Positions 1 to 6,299 are shown, numbered from the stretch's first letter. The stretch: 6,480 nt of DNA from Desulfobacterales bacterium (GCA_025454275.1 JALOOS010000101.1:1-6480); one strand, 5' to 3'. The notes: generated from the sequence alone by a model not told the origin. A program made the numbers and translations.

Positions 1-1
1 C

Positions 2-760
2 TTTCTCGTGCGGGTGGCCGACGGCGACGCCCGGGCGGCACTGAACGCGCTCGAGGTCGCAGCCTCCCTGGTGCCTTCGGCCGCCCCGGGTGATGAGGCC
101 GGCGCACGCAGCATCGGCCTGGCGCTCCTGCAGCAGGCCCTGCAGAAAAAGGCCTTGGTCTACGACAAGGCCGGGGAGGAGCACTACAACCTCATTTCGG
201 CGCTCCACAAGAGCCTGCGGGGAAGCGACCCGGATGCGGCCCTCTACTGGCTGGCCCGGATGCTCGCATCGGGCGAGGATCCGTTTTACATCGCCCGGCG
301 CATGGTGCGCTTCGCCTCCGAGGATGTCGGCAACGCCGACCCCCAGGCGCTGGGGGTCGCCATGAATGCCATGGAGGCCTTTCGCTTCCTGGGTCATCCG
401 GAAGGGGAGCTTGCGCTGGCGCAGGCAGCGGTCTACCTTGCAACCGCACCCAAAAGCAACCGCATCTACACCGCCTACGGGGAGGTGCGGGCGGCGGTCG
501 CTGCGAGCGGCTCCCTGCCGGTGCCGCTCCACATCCGCAACGCCCCCACCGCCCTCATGCAGGAGCTTGGCTACGGCCGCGGCTATCGGTATGCTCACGA
601 CTACCCGGAGGCCGTCGTCCCCCGGGACTGCCTGCCCGAGGCGCTGACAGGCCGCGTCTTCTACCAGCCCACCGACCGGGGGTACGAGAAGCTCGTGAAG
701 CAGCGCCTGGAGCGGTGGCGCGAGCTGCGGCGCAAGGCCTTCGCGAGCGACCGGCAATAG
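2..760 (+). CDS. rarA: Replication-associated recombination protein A (RarA/MgsA), C-terminal part
   Basis: RarA is a clamp-loader-like AAA+ ATPase that acts at stalled or gapped replication forks. Only the last 252 codons are in the window; the reading frame is open at the left edge, so the start and the Walker A and B motifs lie upstream. The GTG at position 8 is an internal valine, not a start: the segment it begins, VADGDARAALNALEVA, is the end of the AAA+ lid/sensor 2 region and cannot stand alone. The rest is the MgsA C-terminal oligomerisation domain, with the family signatures KKALVYDKAGEEHYNLISAL, a DPDAALYWLARML helix, ASEDVGNADP and YQPTDRGYE near the end. The stop is TAG, and the end at KAF plus a short tail is normal for the family. 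No downstream gene is close enough (211 bases) to suggest an operon. Identity is secure; only the missing N-terminal half prevents checking ATPase residues. Confidence 0.94.
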   Translation, partial: FLVRVADGDARAALNALEVAASLVPSAAPGDEAGARSIGLALLQQALQKKALVYDKAGEEHYNLISALHKSLRGSDPDAALYWLARMLASGEDPFYIARRMVRFASEDVGNADPQALGVAMNAMEAFRFLGHPEGELALAQAAVYLATAPKSNRIYTAYGEVRAAVAASGSLPVPLHIRNAPTALMQELGYGRGYRYAHDYPEAVVPRDCLPEALTGRVFYQPTDRGYEKLVKQRLERWRELRRKAFASDRQ

Positions 761-773
761 GCGCTGGATCCCT

Positions 774-787
774 GAAAAGCGCTTTTC
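774..787. repeat. Perfect 14-base palindrome after rarA
   Basis: GAAAAGCGCTTTTC reads the same on both strands. It lies 13 bases after the rarA stop and touches the expected -35 region of the candidate thiolase promoter. As RNA it could form a 5-bp stem with a GCGC loop, but no T-run follows the stem, so it is a poor intrinsic terminator. It could instead be an operator for a dimeric regulator. The sequence shows only the symmetry; any function is inferred. Confidence 0.35.
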
Positions 788-816
788 CGCCGCGGCGTGG
801 TGTGCTATACACAACC
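783..816 (+). promoter_or_regulatory. Candidate extended -10 promoter for the thiolase gene
   Basis: TGCTATACA at 803-811 fits an extended -10 element (TGn followed by TATACA, four of six matches to consensus). A 17-base spacer would place the -35 at TTTTCC (783-788), a weak match, as is allowed for extended -10 promoters. The -10 sits inside a small inverted repeat, TGTG-N5-CACA (801-813), so a repressor could occlude it. Transcription would start near 818 and give an untranslated leader of about 155 bases. This is a pattern match only. Confidence 0.35.
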
Positions 817-817
817 C

Positions 818-971
818 CTTCGGCGCTGGTATCGATGAGGTGGTAAGAGGCGTGGATTCAAGTCGCGCGAAGGGCGCGGCGGCTCCGCCCCGGCGGGGTG
901 AAGTGCAGCGCGGCAATCGAGCCCCCTGCAACCTCATCCCAAAAAAAATCGAGCTGAATGGAGGAGATGCG
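818..971 (+). other. Structured untranslated leader of the thiolase gene
   Basis: No convincing gene lies here. It holds two alternative GC hairpins that share bases 888-889 and so exclude each other: GGCGG-CT-CCGCC (878-889) and CCCCG-G-CGGGG (888-898). An A8 tract (941-948) follows, and then the strong Shine-Dalgarno GGAGGAG (960-966), five bases before the ATG at 972. An unstructured A-rich stretch just upstream of a ribosome site is compatible with efficient initiation. I do not recognise any known riboswitch core. An in-frame GTG at 840 would add 44 low-complexity residues and has no ribosome site, so this stretch is treated as non-coding. Confidence 0.4.
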
Positions 972-2258
972 ATGAAAGAAGCGGTGATTGTGAGCGGAGC
1001 GCGAACGGCGATCGGCTCGTTCGGGGGTGCATTGAAGGATGTTCCGGCCATCGATCTGGCCGCCCTGGTGATCCGGGAGACCCTCACACGCGCCGGCCTG
1101 CGGCCGGAGGCGGGCGCCGACATGCAGGCGGCGGCCCCGGACGCGTTGAAAGGGCAGGGGCTGATCGAGCTCGAGAAGAAAGCGCATGCCTGGCCCGGCA
1201 GCGCCCAGCCGGTCGCCGTGGACGAGGTGATCATGGGCAACGTGCTCCAGGCCGCCCAGGGCCAGAACCCGGCGCGCCAGGCGCTGGTCCGCGCCGGGCT
1301 CTCGAAGGAGACCCCCGGCATGACCGTGAACAAGGTCTGCGGCTCGGGACTGAAGGCGATCGCCCTTGGGGCCTCCGCCGTCATGACCGGCCAGGCCGAA
1401 GTGGTCGTGGCCGGCGGGATGGAGAACATGAGCCTGGCCCCCATGGCCATGCCCAAGGCCCGCTGGGGCTACCGCATGGAGCTGACCGGCAAGGGCGAGG
1501 TGCTCGACCTGATGGTTTTCGACGGCCTCTACGAGATCTTCTACGGCTACCACATGGGGGTCACCGCCGAGAACATCGCCCAGCTTTACAAGATCGGCCG
1601 CACCGAACAGGACGAGCTCGGCGTGCTGAGCCACCAGCGCGCCCGGGCCGCGATCCAGGGCGGGCTCTTCGCCGATGAGATCGTCCCGGTGGTGATCAAG
1701 GAGCGCAAGGGGGATATCGTCGTCGCCACCGACGAGCGGCCGATGGATACCAGCATGGAGAAAATGGCCAAGCTCCGCCCGGCCTTCAGGCCGGACGGCA
1801 CCGTCACGGCGGGCAACGCCTCGGGCATCAACGACGGGGCCGCGGCCGTTCTGATCATGAGTGCGGAGAAGGCGAAGGCGCTGGGCCTCACGCCCATTCT
1901 CAAGGTCAAGGCCTTCGCCTCCGGGGCGCTTGACCCCGCCTACATGGGCCTCGGGCCGGTGCCGGCCGTGCGCAAGGTGCTGAAGGCCGCCGGCATGCGC
2001 CTCGAGGAGATCGACATGATCGAGCTGAACGAGGCCTTCGCCGCCCAGGCCATCGGCTGCATGCGCGAGCTCGGGTTGAAGACCGACCGGCCGAACGAGC
2101 TCGGCAGCGGAATCTCGCTCGGCCACCCGATCGGGGCCACCGGCGCGCGGCAGGTGGTGACGGCCCTGCACCACATGCGGCGCAAGGGCTACCGCACCGG
2201 CCTGATCACCATGTGCATCGGGGGCGGGATGGGCATGGCCATGATCGTCACCGCCTGA
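972..2258 (+). CDS. Acetyl-CoA C-acetyltransferase (thiolase family) with N-terminal insert
   Basis: This thiolase catalyses the reversible condensation of two acetyl-CoA to acetoacetyl-CoA, or the thiolytic reverse on 3-ketoacyl-CoA; it is cytoplasmic. The chosen ATG follows GGAGGAG by five bases, and the protein opens with the classic VSGARTAIGSFGGAL. The nucleophile is Cys123 in NKVCGSGLKAIALGA; the other active-site parts are Asn353 in NEAFAAQA, His385 in GHPIGATGAR and Cys415 in CIGGGMGMA. HMGVTAENIA and AGNASGINDGAAAV are also typical. At 428 residues it is about 35 longer than usual (about 390). The excess lies at residues 46-81, between the TLTRAGLRPE helix and VDEVIMGNV, and all downstream catalytic residues are shifted accordingly. 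The reading frame and codon bias run through the insert unchanged, so it is not a frameshift. The gene stands alone, with no hydroxyacyl-CoA dehydrogenase or CoA-transferase next to it, so degradative and biosynthetic roles cannot be told apart. Confidence 0.95.
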   Translation: MKEAVIVSGARTAIGSFGGALKDVPAIDLAALVIRETLTRAGLRPEAGADMQAAAPDALKGQGLIELEKKAHAWPGSAQPVAVDEVIMGNVLQAAQGQNPARQALVRAGLSKETPGMTVNKVCGSGLKAIALGASAVMTGQAEVVVAGGMENMSLAPMAMPKARWGYRMELTGKGEVLDLMVFDGLYEIFYGYHMGVTAENIAQLYKIGRTEQDELGVLSHQRARAAIQGGLFADEIVPVVIKERKGDIVVATDERPMDTSMEKMAKLRPAFRPDGTVTAGNASGINDGAAAVLIMSAEKAKALGLTPILKVKAFASGALDPAYMGLGPVPAVRKVLKAAGMRLEEIDMIELNEAFAAQAIGCMRELGLKTDRPNELGSGISLGHPIGATGARQVVTALHHMRRKGYRTGLITMCIGGGMGMAMIVTA

Positions 2259-2268
2259 ATATTTTTTT
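2222..2268 (+). terminator. Weak candidate intrinsic terminator at the end of the thiolase gene
   Basis: The last codons can pair as GGCGG (2223-2227) with CCGCC (2251-2255), with partial extra pairing inside (GAT with GTC). The T-run 2262-2268 follows about six bases after the stem. The gap between stem and T-run and the large loop make this weak. The T-run may equally belong to the AT-rich promoter region that follows. Confidence 0.25.
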
Positions 2269-2300
2269 GTTTACATGATTTGTTATTATTGCTACTAGTT
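2261..2300 (+). promoter_or_regulatory. AT-rich promoter candidate before the small membrane protein gene
   Basis: This stretch is sharply more AT-rich than its surroundings. TGTTATTAT (2281-2289) is an extended -10 element with five of six bases matching TATAAT. An overlapping alternative pairs -35 TTTACA (2270-2275, five of six) with TACTAG (2293-2298) across a 17-base spacer that ends in TG-C. Either would start transcription about 30-40 bases before the ATG at 2333. It could drive the small gene and, by read-through of the weak hairpin after it, gyrA. Confidence 0.5.
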
Positions 2301-2332
2301 AACCCCAAAACGAATCGGGAGGAAAGGTTCCC

Positions 2333-2488
2333 ATGGACGTCGCCCGCAGAATCGGGATTCTGGTCTTCTTCGCCGTGCCGGCCATCATCGGCGGCGGCAT
2401 CGTCTACCACTTTACCGATTCCCTGACCTCGATCGCCATATACCAGGTCATTCTATTGCTGGCTGCCGGAGCCTTTGTCAGCCGCTGA
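2333..2488 (+). CDS. Small hypothetical membrane protein, 51 residues
   Basis: I do not recognise this protein. The frame encodes 51 residues beginning MDVARRIGILVFF and ending AAGAFVSR. GGGAGG (2317-2322) sits ten bases upstream of the ATG, within the longer GGGAGGAAAGG. There are two hydrophobic stretches, about residues 7-25 (ILVFFAVPAIIGGGIVY, with a Gly-rich end) and 34-49 (SIAIYQVILLLAAGAFV), joined by a short polar turn HFTDSLT. Positive charges at residues 5-6 and at the C-terminal Arg suggest a helical hairpin with both ends in the cytoplasm. Third positions are mostly G or C as in the neighbours, with a few AT-ending codons near the end. It has its own AT-rich promoter-like region upstream and a hairpin plus T-run at its stop, so it looks like a self-contained unit between the thiolase gene and gyrA. 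No function can be assigned. A chance frame is possible given the size, but ribosome site, promoter and two-helix pattern together favour a real gene. Confidence 0.6.
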   Translation: MDVARRIGILVFFAVPAIIGGGIVYHFTDSLTSIAIYQVILLLAAGAFVSR

Positions 2489-2496
2489 CGTTTTTT
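2476..2496 (+). terminator. Compact hairpin with T-run overlapping the small gene's stop
   Basis: GTCAG (2477-2481), loop CCG, CTGAC (2485-2489) forms a 5-bp stem, extendable by one U-G pair. It is followed directly by G and six T (2491-2496). The stop TGA of the 51-residue gene lies in the descending arm. The short stem suggests only partial termination. A competing hairpin, GGCTG (2461-2465) with CAGCC (2479-2483), could act against it. Confidence 0.4.
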
Positions 2497-2679
2497 GAAG
2501 CAGGTTTGTCCCCGAGCCCGCCACGGCCGCCGGATTGCCGCGGTAAACCGGATGCCGTGGCGTGTTTTATGCGCCTCACGCCCGTGGATCGCGCCCCCCG
2601 CCCGGAAGACGCCGCTGCACTCCCCGCCGACCCTGCCGGGGCGGTTCGGCCGTAACCTGATGGCAGACCAGGAGTTCGC
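2489..2679 (+). other. Intergenic region before gyrA, no gene seen
   Basis: These 191 bases hold no supported gene. After the T-run at 2491-2496 the sequence is GC-rich with several short imperfect repeats of GCCG/CGGC. A T-rich spot, TGTTTTAT (2563-2570), is the best -10-like string but lacks a -35 at a normal distance, so I do not call a promoter. The only open plus-strand frame (62 codons from a TTG at 2495) has no ribosome site and an Arg/Pro-rich, non-protein-like sequence. AGGAG (2670-2674) before gyrA is its ribosome site. Confidence 0.5.
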
Positions 2680-5148
2680 ATGACCCAGATTCCCCCAGCG
2701 CCTGAAGTCAGCATCGAAAAGGAGATGAAAAAGTCCTACCTGGACTACGCCATGAGCGTCATCATCGGCCGGGCGCTGCCGGATGTGCGCGACGGGCTCA
2801 AACCCGTTCACCGCCGCGTGCTCTACGCCATGGGCGAGCTCAAAAATGATTACAACAAGGCTTACAAGAAGTCGGCGCGCATCGTCGGCGACGTGATCGG
2901 CAAATACCACCCCCACGGGGATGTCGCCGTCTACGACACCATCGTGCGCATGGCCCAGGATTTCTCCATGCGCTACCCCCTGGTCGACGGCCAGGGCAAT
3001 TTCGGCTCGATCGACGGGGATCCGCCGGCGGCCATGCGCTACACCGAGATCCGGATGCAGCGCCTGGCCCACGAGATGCTCGCGGATCTCGACAAGGAGA
3101 CCGTGGACTTCGTCCCCAACTACGACGAGTCCCTCGCGGAGCCCTCCGTCCTGCCTTCCAAGGTGCCGAACCTCCTCGTCAACGGCTCGGCCGGGATCGC
3201 GGTCGGCATGGCCACCAACATCCCTCCGCACAACCTGGGCGAGGTGATCGACGCCCTGACCGCCCTGATCGACGCCCCCGGGCTCAGCTGCGAGGAGCTG
3301 ATGGCCCGCATCCCCGGGCCGGACTTCCCGACGGGGGGCCTCATCTACGGCAGGGAGGGGATCCGCGACGCCTACACCACCGGGCGAGGCATCATCCGCG
3401 TCCGGGCGCGGGTGATGGTCGAGGCCGACAAGCGCAGCCAGAGCGAGACCATCGTCATCACCGAGCTGCCCTTCCAGGTCAACAAGGCGCGGCTGATCGA
3501 GAAGATCGCCGAGCTGGTGCGGGAGAAGCAAATCGAGGGGATCCGCTACGTCCGGGACGAATCCGACCGGGAAGGGATGCGCATCGCCGTGGGGCTCAAA
3601 AAGGACGGGATGGCCCCGGTCGTCATCAACCAGCTGTTCAAGCACACCCGCCTCGAATCCACCTTCGGGGTGATCTTCCTCGCCATCGTCGACAACCGCC
3701 CCGAGCTCCTGGACCTGAAGCAGATCCTGGAGCACTTCATCCTGCACCGCAAACAGATCGTCATCCGGCGCACGCGCTTCGATCTCGCCAAGGCCGAGGC
3801 GCGCGCCCACATCCTGGAAGGGCTCACGATCGCCCTCGACCACCTGGACGAGGTGGTGGCGCTGATCCGCCGCTCGGCCACCCCGGCCGAGGCGCGCGAG
3901 GGGCTCATGGCCGGATTCGGGCTCTCCGAGCTTCAGGCCCAGGCCATTCTGGACATGCGCCTGCAGCGGCTGACCGGCCTCGAGCGCCGGAAGATCGTGG
4001 AGGAATACCAGAGCGTCCTCGCGGACATCGCCCGCCTCCGGGAGATCCTGGCGAGCGAGCGGCGGGTGCTCGACATCATCAAAGAGGAGCTCGCCGAGCT
4101 CAAGACCCAGTTCGGCGATCCGCGCCTCACGGAGATCGTCGAGGAGGCGCGCGAGATTTCGATCGAGGACATGATCGCCGAAGAAGACATGGTGGTCACG
4201 ATCTCCAACCGCGGCTACATCAAGCGCAACCCCATCACGATCTACCGCAGCCAGCGCCGCGGCGGCAAAGGGGTGACCGCCATGGGCACCCGCGAGGACG
4301 ATTTCGTGGAGCGGCTCTTCGTGGCCTCCACCCACCATACCTTTCTCTTCTTCACCAATTTGGGCAAGGTCTACTGGTGCAAGTGCTACGACATCCCGCA
4401 GGCCGGGCGGCTGAGCCTGGGCAAGGCCGTCGTCAACCTGCTCAACATGGCGGAGCAGGAGCGGCTCACCACGGTGCTGGCCGTGCCCGAGTTTGCGCCC
4501 GGCAAGTACGTCCTCATGGCCACCAAGAACGGCCTGGTGAAGAAGACCGACCTCATGGCTTACAGCCGTCCGCGGACCGGGGGGATCATCGCCATCAACC
4601 TGCTTCCGGGCGACGAGCTGATCGCCGCCCACATCACCGACGGCACCATGAACGTCTTCCTCGGCTCGGCCGAGGGCAAGGCCATCCGCTTCCACGAGTC
4701 CGACGTGCGCCCCTCGGGCCGGACGGCGACGGGGGTGCGGGGCATGAGTCTCGCCGATGAGGAGAAGCTCGTCGGCATGGAGGTGCTGAGCCACGGCGAG
4801 ACCCTCTTCACCGTCACTGAAAACGGCTACGGCAAGCGCACCTCGATCGACGAGTACCCGGTGCACCGGCGCGGCGGCAAGGGGGTGATCGCCATCAAGA
4901 CCTCCGCGCGCAACGGCCGGGTGGTGGCGATCCTGGTCGTCAACGACCAGGACGACCTCATGCTGATGACCAGCATCGGCAAGGTGATCCGCACCTCGAT
5001 CCGCGGCATCTCGGTCATCAGCCGCAACACCCAGGGGGTGAAGCTGATCGGGGTGGACGAAGGCGAGCGGGTGGTGGGTGCGGCGCGCCTGGGCGAGAAA
5101 GACGAGGAGGAAAAAGCGGCGGAGGAGGGGGGCGGCGATGCAGCCTGA
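2680..5148 (+). CDS. gyrA: DNA gyrase subunit A
   Basis: GyrA is the breakage-reunion subunit of the A2B2 gyrase that introduces negative supercoils into DNA. ATG 2680 follows AGGAG by five bases. The 822-residue protein opens with the family signature KSYLDYAMSVIIGRALPDVR. The catalytic tyrosine is Tyr121 (AAMRYTEIRM, E. coli Tyr122). The quinolone region reads HPHGDVAVYD, with Val82 in place of E. coli Ser83 and Asp86 kept (E. coli Asp87). Residues to about 500 form the winged-helix, tower and coiled-coil parts; the extra tower segment of E. coli is absent, which explains much of the shorter length. The C-terminal beta-pinwheel has six blades starting near residues 504, 555, 611, 659, 709 and 760. 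The GyrA box QRRGGKG is at 525-531, which identifies gyrase rather than topoisomerase IV. A second box-like HRRGGKG is at 729-735. The chain ends in an acidic tail rich in Glu, Asp and Gly. It overlaps gpsA by 11 bases. Confidence 0.98.
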   Translation: MTQIPPAPEVSIEKEMKKSYLDYAMSVIIGRALPDVRDGLKPVHRRVLYAMGELKNDYNKAYKKSARIVGDVIGKYHPHGDVAVYDTIVRMAQDFSMRYPLVDGQGNFGSIDGDPPAAMRYTEIRMQRLAHEMLADLDKETVDFVPNYDESLAEPSVLPSKVPNLLVNGSAGIAVGMATNIPPHNLGEVIDALTALIDAPGLSCEELMARIPGPDFPTGGLIYGREGIRDAYTTGRGIIRVRARVMVEADKRSQSETIVITELPFQVNKARLIEKIAELVREKQIEGIRYVRDESDREGMRIAVGLKKDGMAPVVINQLFKHTRLESTFGVIFLAIVDNRPELLDLKQILEHFILHRKQIVIRRTRFDLAKAEARAHILEGLTIALDHLDEVVALIRRSATPAEAREGLMAGFGLSELQAQAILDMRLQRLTGLERRKIVEEYQSVLADIARLREILASERRVLDIIKEELAELKTQFGDPRLTEIVEEAREISIEDMIAEEDMVVTISNRGYIKRNPITIYRSQRRGGKGVTAMGTREDDFVERLFVASTHHTFLFFTNLGKVYWCKCYDIPQAGRLSLGKAVVNLLNMAEQERLTTVLAVPEFAPGKYVLMATKNGLVKKTDLMAYSRPRTGGIIAINLLPGDELIAAHITDGTMNVFLGSAEGKAIRFHESDVRPSGRTATGVRGMSLADEEKLVGMEVLSHGETLFTVTENGYGKRTSIDEYPVHRRGGKGVIAIKTSARNGRVVAILVVNDQDDLMLMTSIGKVIRTSIRGISVISRNTQGVKLIGVDEGERVVGAARLGEKDEEEKAAEEGGGDAA
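5121..5137 (+). promoter_or_regulatory. gpsA ribosome binding site inside the gyrA acidic tail
   Basis: GGAGGAGGGGGG at 5121-5132 is a strong Shine-Dalgarno run about nine bases before the ATG at 5138. The same bases encode the Glu-Glu-Gly-Gly part of the GyrA tail. This fixes the gpsA start at 5138. The upstream in-frame ATG at 5078 would add 20 mostly Arg/Lys residues that are merely the gyrA tail read in another frame. Confidence 0.7.
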
Positions 5149-6175
5149 CCTGCAGGGCGGACCGGAGGGGTTGCGGGTGGCGGTGGTCGGCGGGGGCAGC
5201 TGGGGCACGACCCTCGCGAACCTTCTCGCCGAAAAAGGCCTGCGCGTGGAGCTGTGGGTCTTCGAACCCGAGGTGGCCGAGCAGATCCGAACCCTGCGCG
5301 AAAACCGCCTCTTTCTTCCGGGGGTGGCCCTCGCACCGAATTTGAACGCCACCACGAATCTCCCGCAGGCGGTGGCCGATAAAGAACTCGTGGTGGTAGT
5401 GGTGCCCTCGCACGTCCTGCGCGCCACCACGGCCGCCATGGCCGGCGCCCTCGGGCCGTCGGCCTTCGTGGTGTCGGCTTCGAAAGGGATCGAAAACCGA
5501 ACCTATTTGACCATGACCGGGGTGCTGCGGGAGACCCTCGGGCTCTCCGACCTGCGGCTGGGGGTCCTCTCCGGGCCGAGCTTTGCCGCGGAGGTGGCGC
5601 GCCGCATGCCGACCACGGTGACGGTGGCCTCCCGCAACCCGGAGCTCGCGCGGCAGGTGCAGGCGATTTTCGCCACCCCCTTCTTCAGGGTCTACACCCA
5701 TGCGGATGTCACCGGGGTGGAGCTGGGCGGCTCGGTCAAGAACGTCATCGCCATCGCCGCGGGCATCGTCGACGGCCTGGGGTTCGGGTTGAACACCCGC
5801 GCGGCCCTCATCACCCGCGGGATGACCGAGATCCGGCGGCTGGGGATCCGCCTGGGGGCGAACCCGCGCACCTTCACCGGGCTTGCCGGCTACGGGGACC
5901 TGATCCTGACCTGCACCGGCAACCTGAGCCGCAACCACACCCTCGGCTACCGGATCGGCCGGGGAGAGCGGCTCGCCGCTCTTCTCGCCGGCACGCGCAG
6001 CGTGGCCGAGGGGGTCCACACCTCGGAATCGGTCTACAACCTCTCCCGGCAGCTGGGGGTCGAGATGCCGATCTGCCACCAGACTTACCGCATCCTCTAC
6101 GAGGAGCTGCCGCCGAAAGAGGCGCTTTTCCAGCTGATGAGCCGGAATCTCAAGGCGGAGCTGGACGACGAGTGA
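5138..6175 (+). CDS. gpsA: Glycerol-3-phosphate dehydrogenase [NAD(P)+]
   Basis: GpsA reduces dihydroxyacetone phosphate to sn-glycerol 3-phosphate with NAD(P)H, supplying the phospholipid backbone; it is a soluble dimer. The 345-residue protein (family usually about 330-340) starts a few residues before the Rossmann motif VAVVGGGSWGTTLANLL (14-23 for the glycine-rich core). Further signatures are VVVVPSHVLR, SASKGIE, LSGPSFAAEVA, the catalytic Lys201 in GGSVKNVIAIAAGI, NTRAALITRGMTEI, GLAGYGDLILTCTGNLSRN and EGVHTSESVYNLS. The C-terminus LMSRNLKAELDDE is normal, so the gene is complete. Its start lies inside the last codons of gyrA (11-base overlap, different frame), implying co-transcription and probably translational coupling. 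Its TGA stop shares two bases with the outer end of a palindromic element and one with the ATG of a downstream open frame. Confidence 0.97.
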   Translation: MQPDLQGGPEGLRVAVVGGGSWGTTLANLLAEKGLRVELWVFEPEVAEQIRTLRENRLFLPGVALAPNLNATTNLPQAVADKELVVVVVPSHVLRATTAAMAGALGPSAFVVSASKGIENRTYLTMTGVLRETLGLSDLRLGVLSGPSFAAEVARRMPTTVTVASRNPELARQVQAIFATPFFRVYTHADVTGVELGGSVKNVIAIAAGIVDGLGFGLNTRAALITRGMTEIRRLGIRLGANPRTFTGLAGYGDLILTCTGNLSRNHTLGYRIGRGERLAALLAGTRSVAEGVHTSESVYNLSRQLGVEMPICHQTYRILYEELPPKEALFQLMSRNLKAELDDE

Positions 6176-6299
6176 TGGCGAAGCCGAAAGCCCAATTTCG
6201 GCGTTGCGCTTCGCCCCGTCGCCACTGCGGCGTACTGCCCGTACGCCTCGTGCCGCGGGGCTCGCGCGCCTTGAAATTGGGTCTTTGGGCTTCGCCATC
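6174..6299. repeat. 126-base near-perfect palindromic element abutting gpsA
   Basis: The outer arms 6174-6199 (from GATGGCGAAGCC to CCCAATTTC) and 6273-6299 (from GAAATTGGG to GGCTTCGCCATC) are reverse complements over 26/27 positions, with one mismatch and one single-base gap. Inside, GCCCCG (6213-6218) pairs with CGGGGC (6256-6261). A perfect 7-bp hairpin, GGCGTAC (6229-6235) with GTACGCC (6241-6247), closes a TGCCC loop. The whole unit can thus fold as one long hairpin. No T-run follows, so it is not a standard intrinsic terminator, though such a structure after gpsA could stabilise the transcript end. No target-site duplication is visible next to the ends. It has the build of a dispersed palindromic repeat or a MITE-like element. 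The structure is seen; the repeat nature is inferred. Confidence 0.7.

Noticed and set aside
841..905. tRNA- or riboswitch-like look of the thiolase leader (GATTCAAGTC and GC hairpins)
   Set aside because: No acceptor stem, anticodon arm or known riboswitch core could be assembled around it.
840..971. Upstream GTG start for the thiolase gene
   Set aside because: It would add 44 residues of Arg/Gly/Pro-rich leader with no ribosome site, while ATG 972 has GGAGGAG at good spacing and matches the family N-terminus.
858..2174. Minus-strand open frame of 438 codons opposite the thiolase gene
   Set aside because: It is a shadow of the thiolase codon bias, with composition dominated by Gly, His, Leu, Asp and Arg and no recognisable domain.
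2495..2683. 62-codon plus-strand frame whose stop overlaps the gyrA start (ATGA)
   Set aside because: It has a TTG start without a ribosome site and a low-complexity Arg/Pro-rich product. The overlap with gyrA alone is not enough support.
4372..4386. Cys567 and Cys569 in GyrA blade 2 (YWCKCYDIP) as a possible metal or redox site
   Set aside because: Only two cysteines are present, with no further nearby Cys or His ligands in the motif; this is more likely neutral variation in a blade strand.
5078..5137. Upstream ATG start for gpsA
   Set aside because: The added 20 residues are Arg/Lys-rich and are the gyrA tail in another frame; ATG 5138 has a strong ribosome site and fits family length.
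2404..5439. Minus-strand open frame of 1011 codons opposite gyrA
   Set aside because: It is antisense to a complete, strongly conserved gyrA. Its His/Asp/Leu/Gly-rich sequence is what the complement of high-GC3 coding DNA gives, and no family motif is visible.
5018..6298. Minus-strand open frame of 426 codons opposite gpsA, starting MAKPK
   Set aside because: Its start only mirrors the plus-strand MAKPK because both come from the two arms of the palindrome; the remainder is antisense to gpsA.
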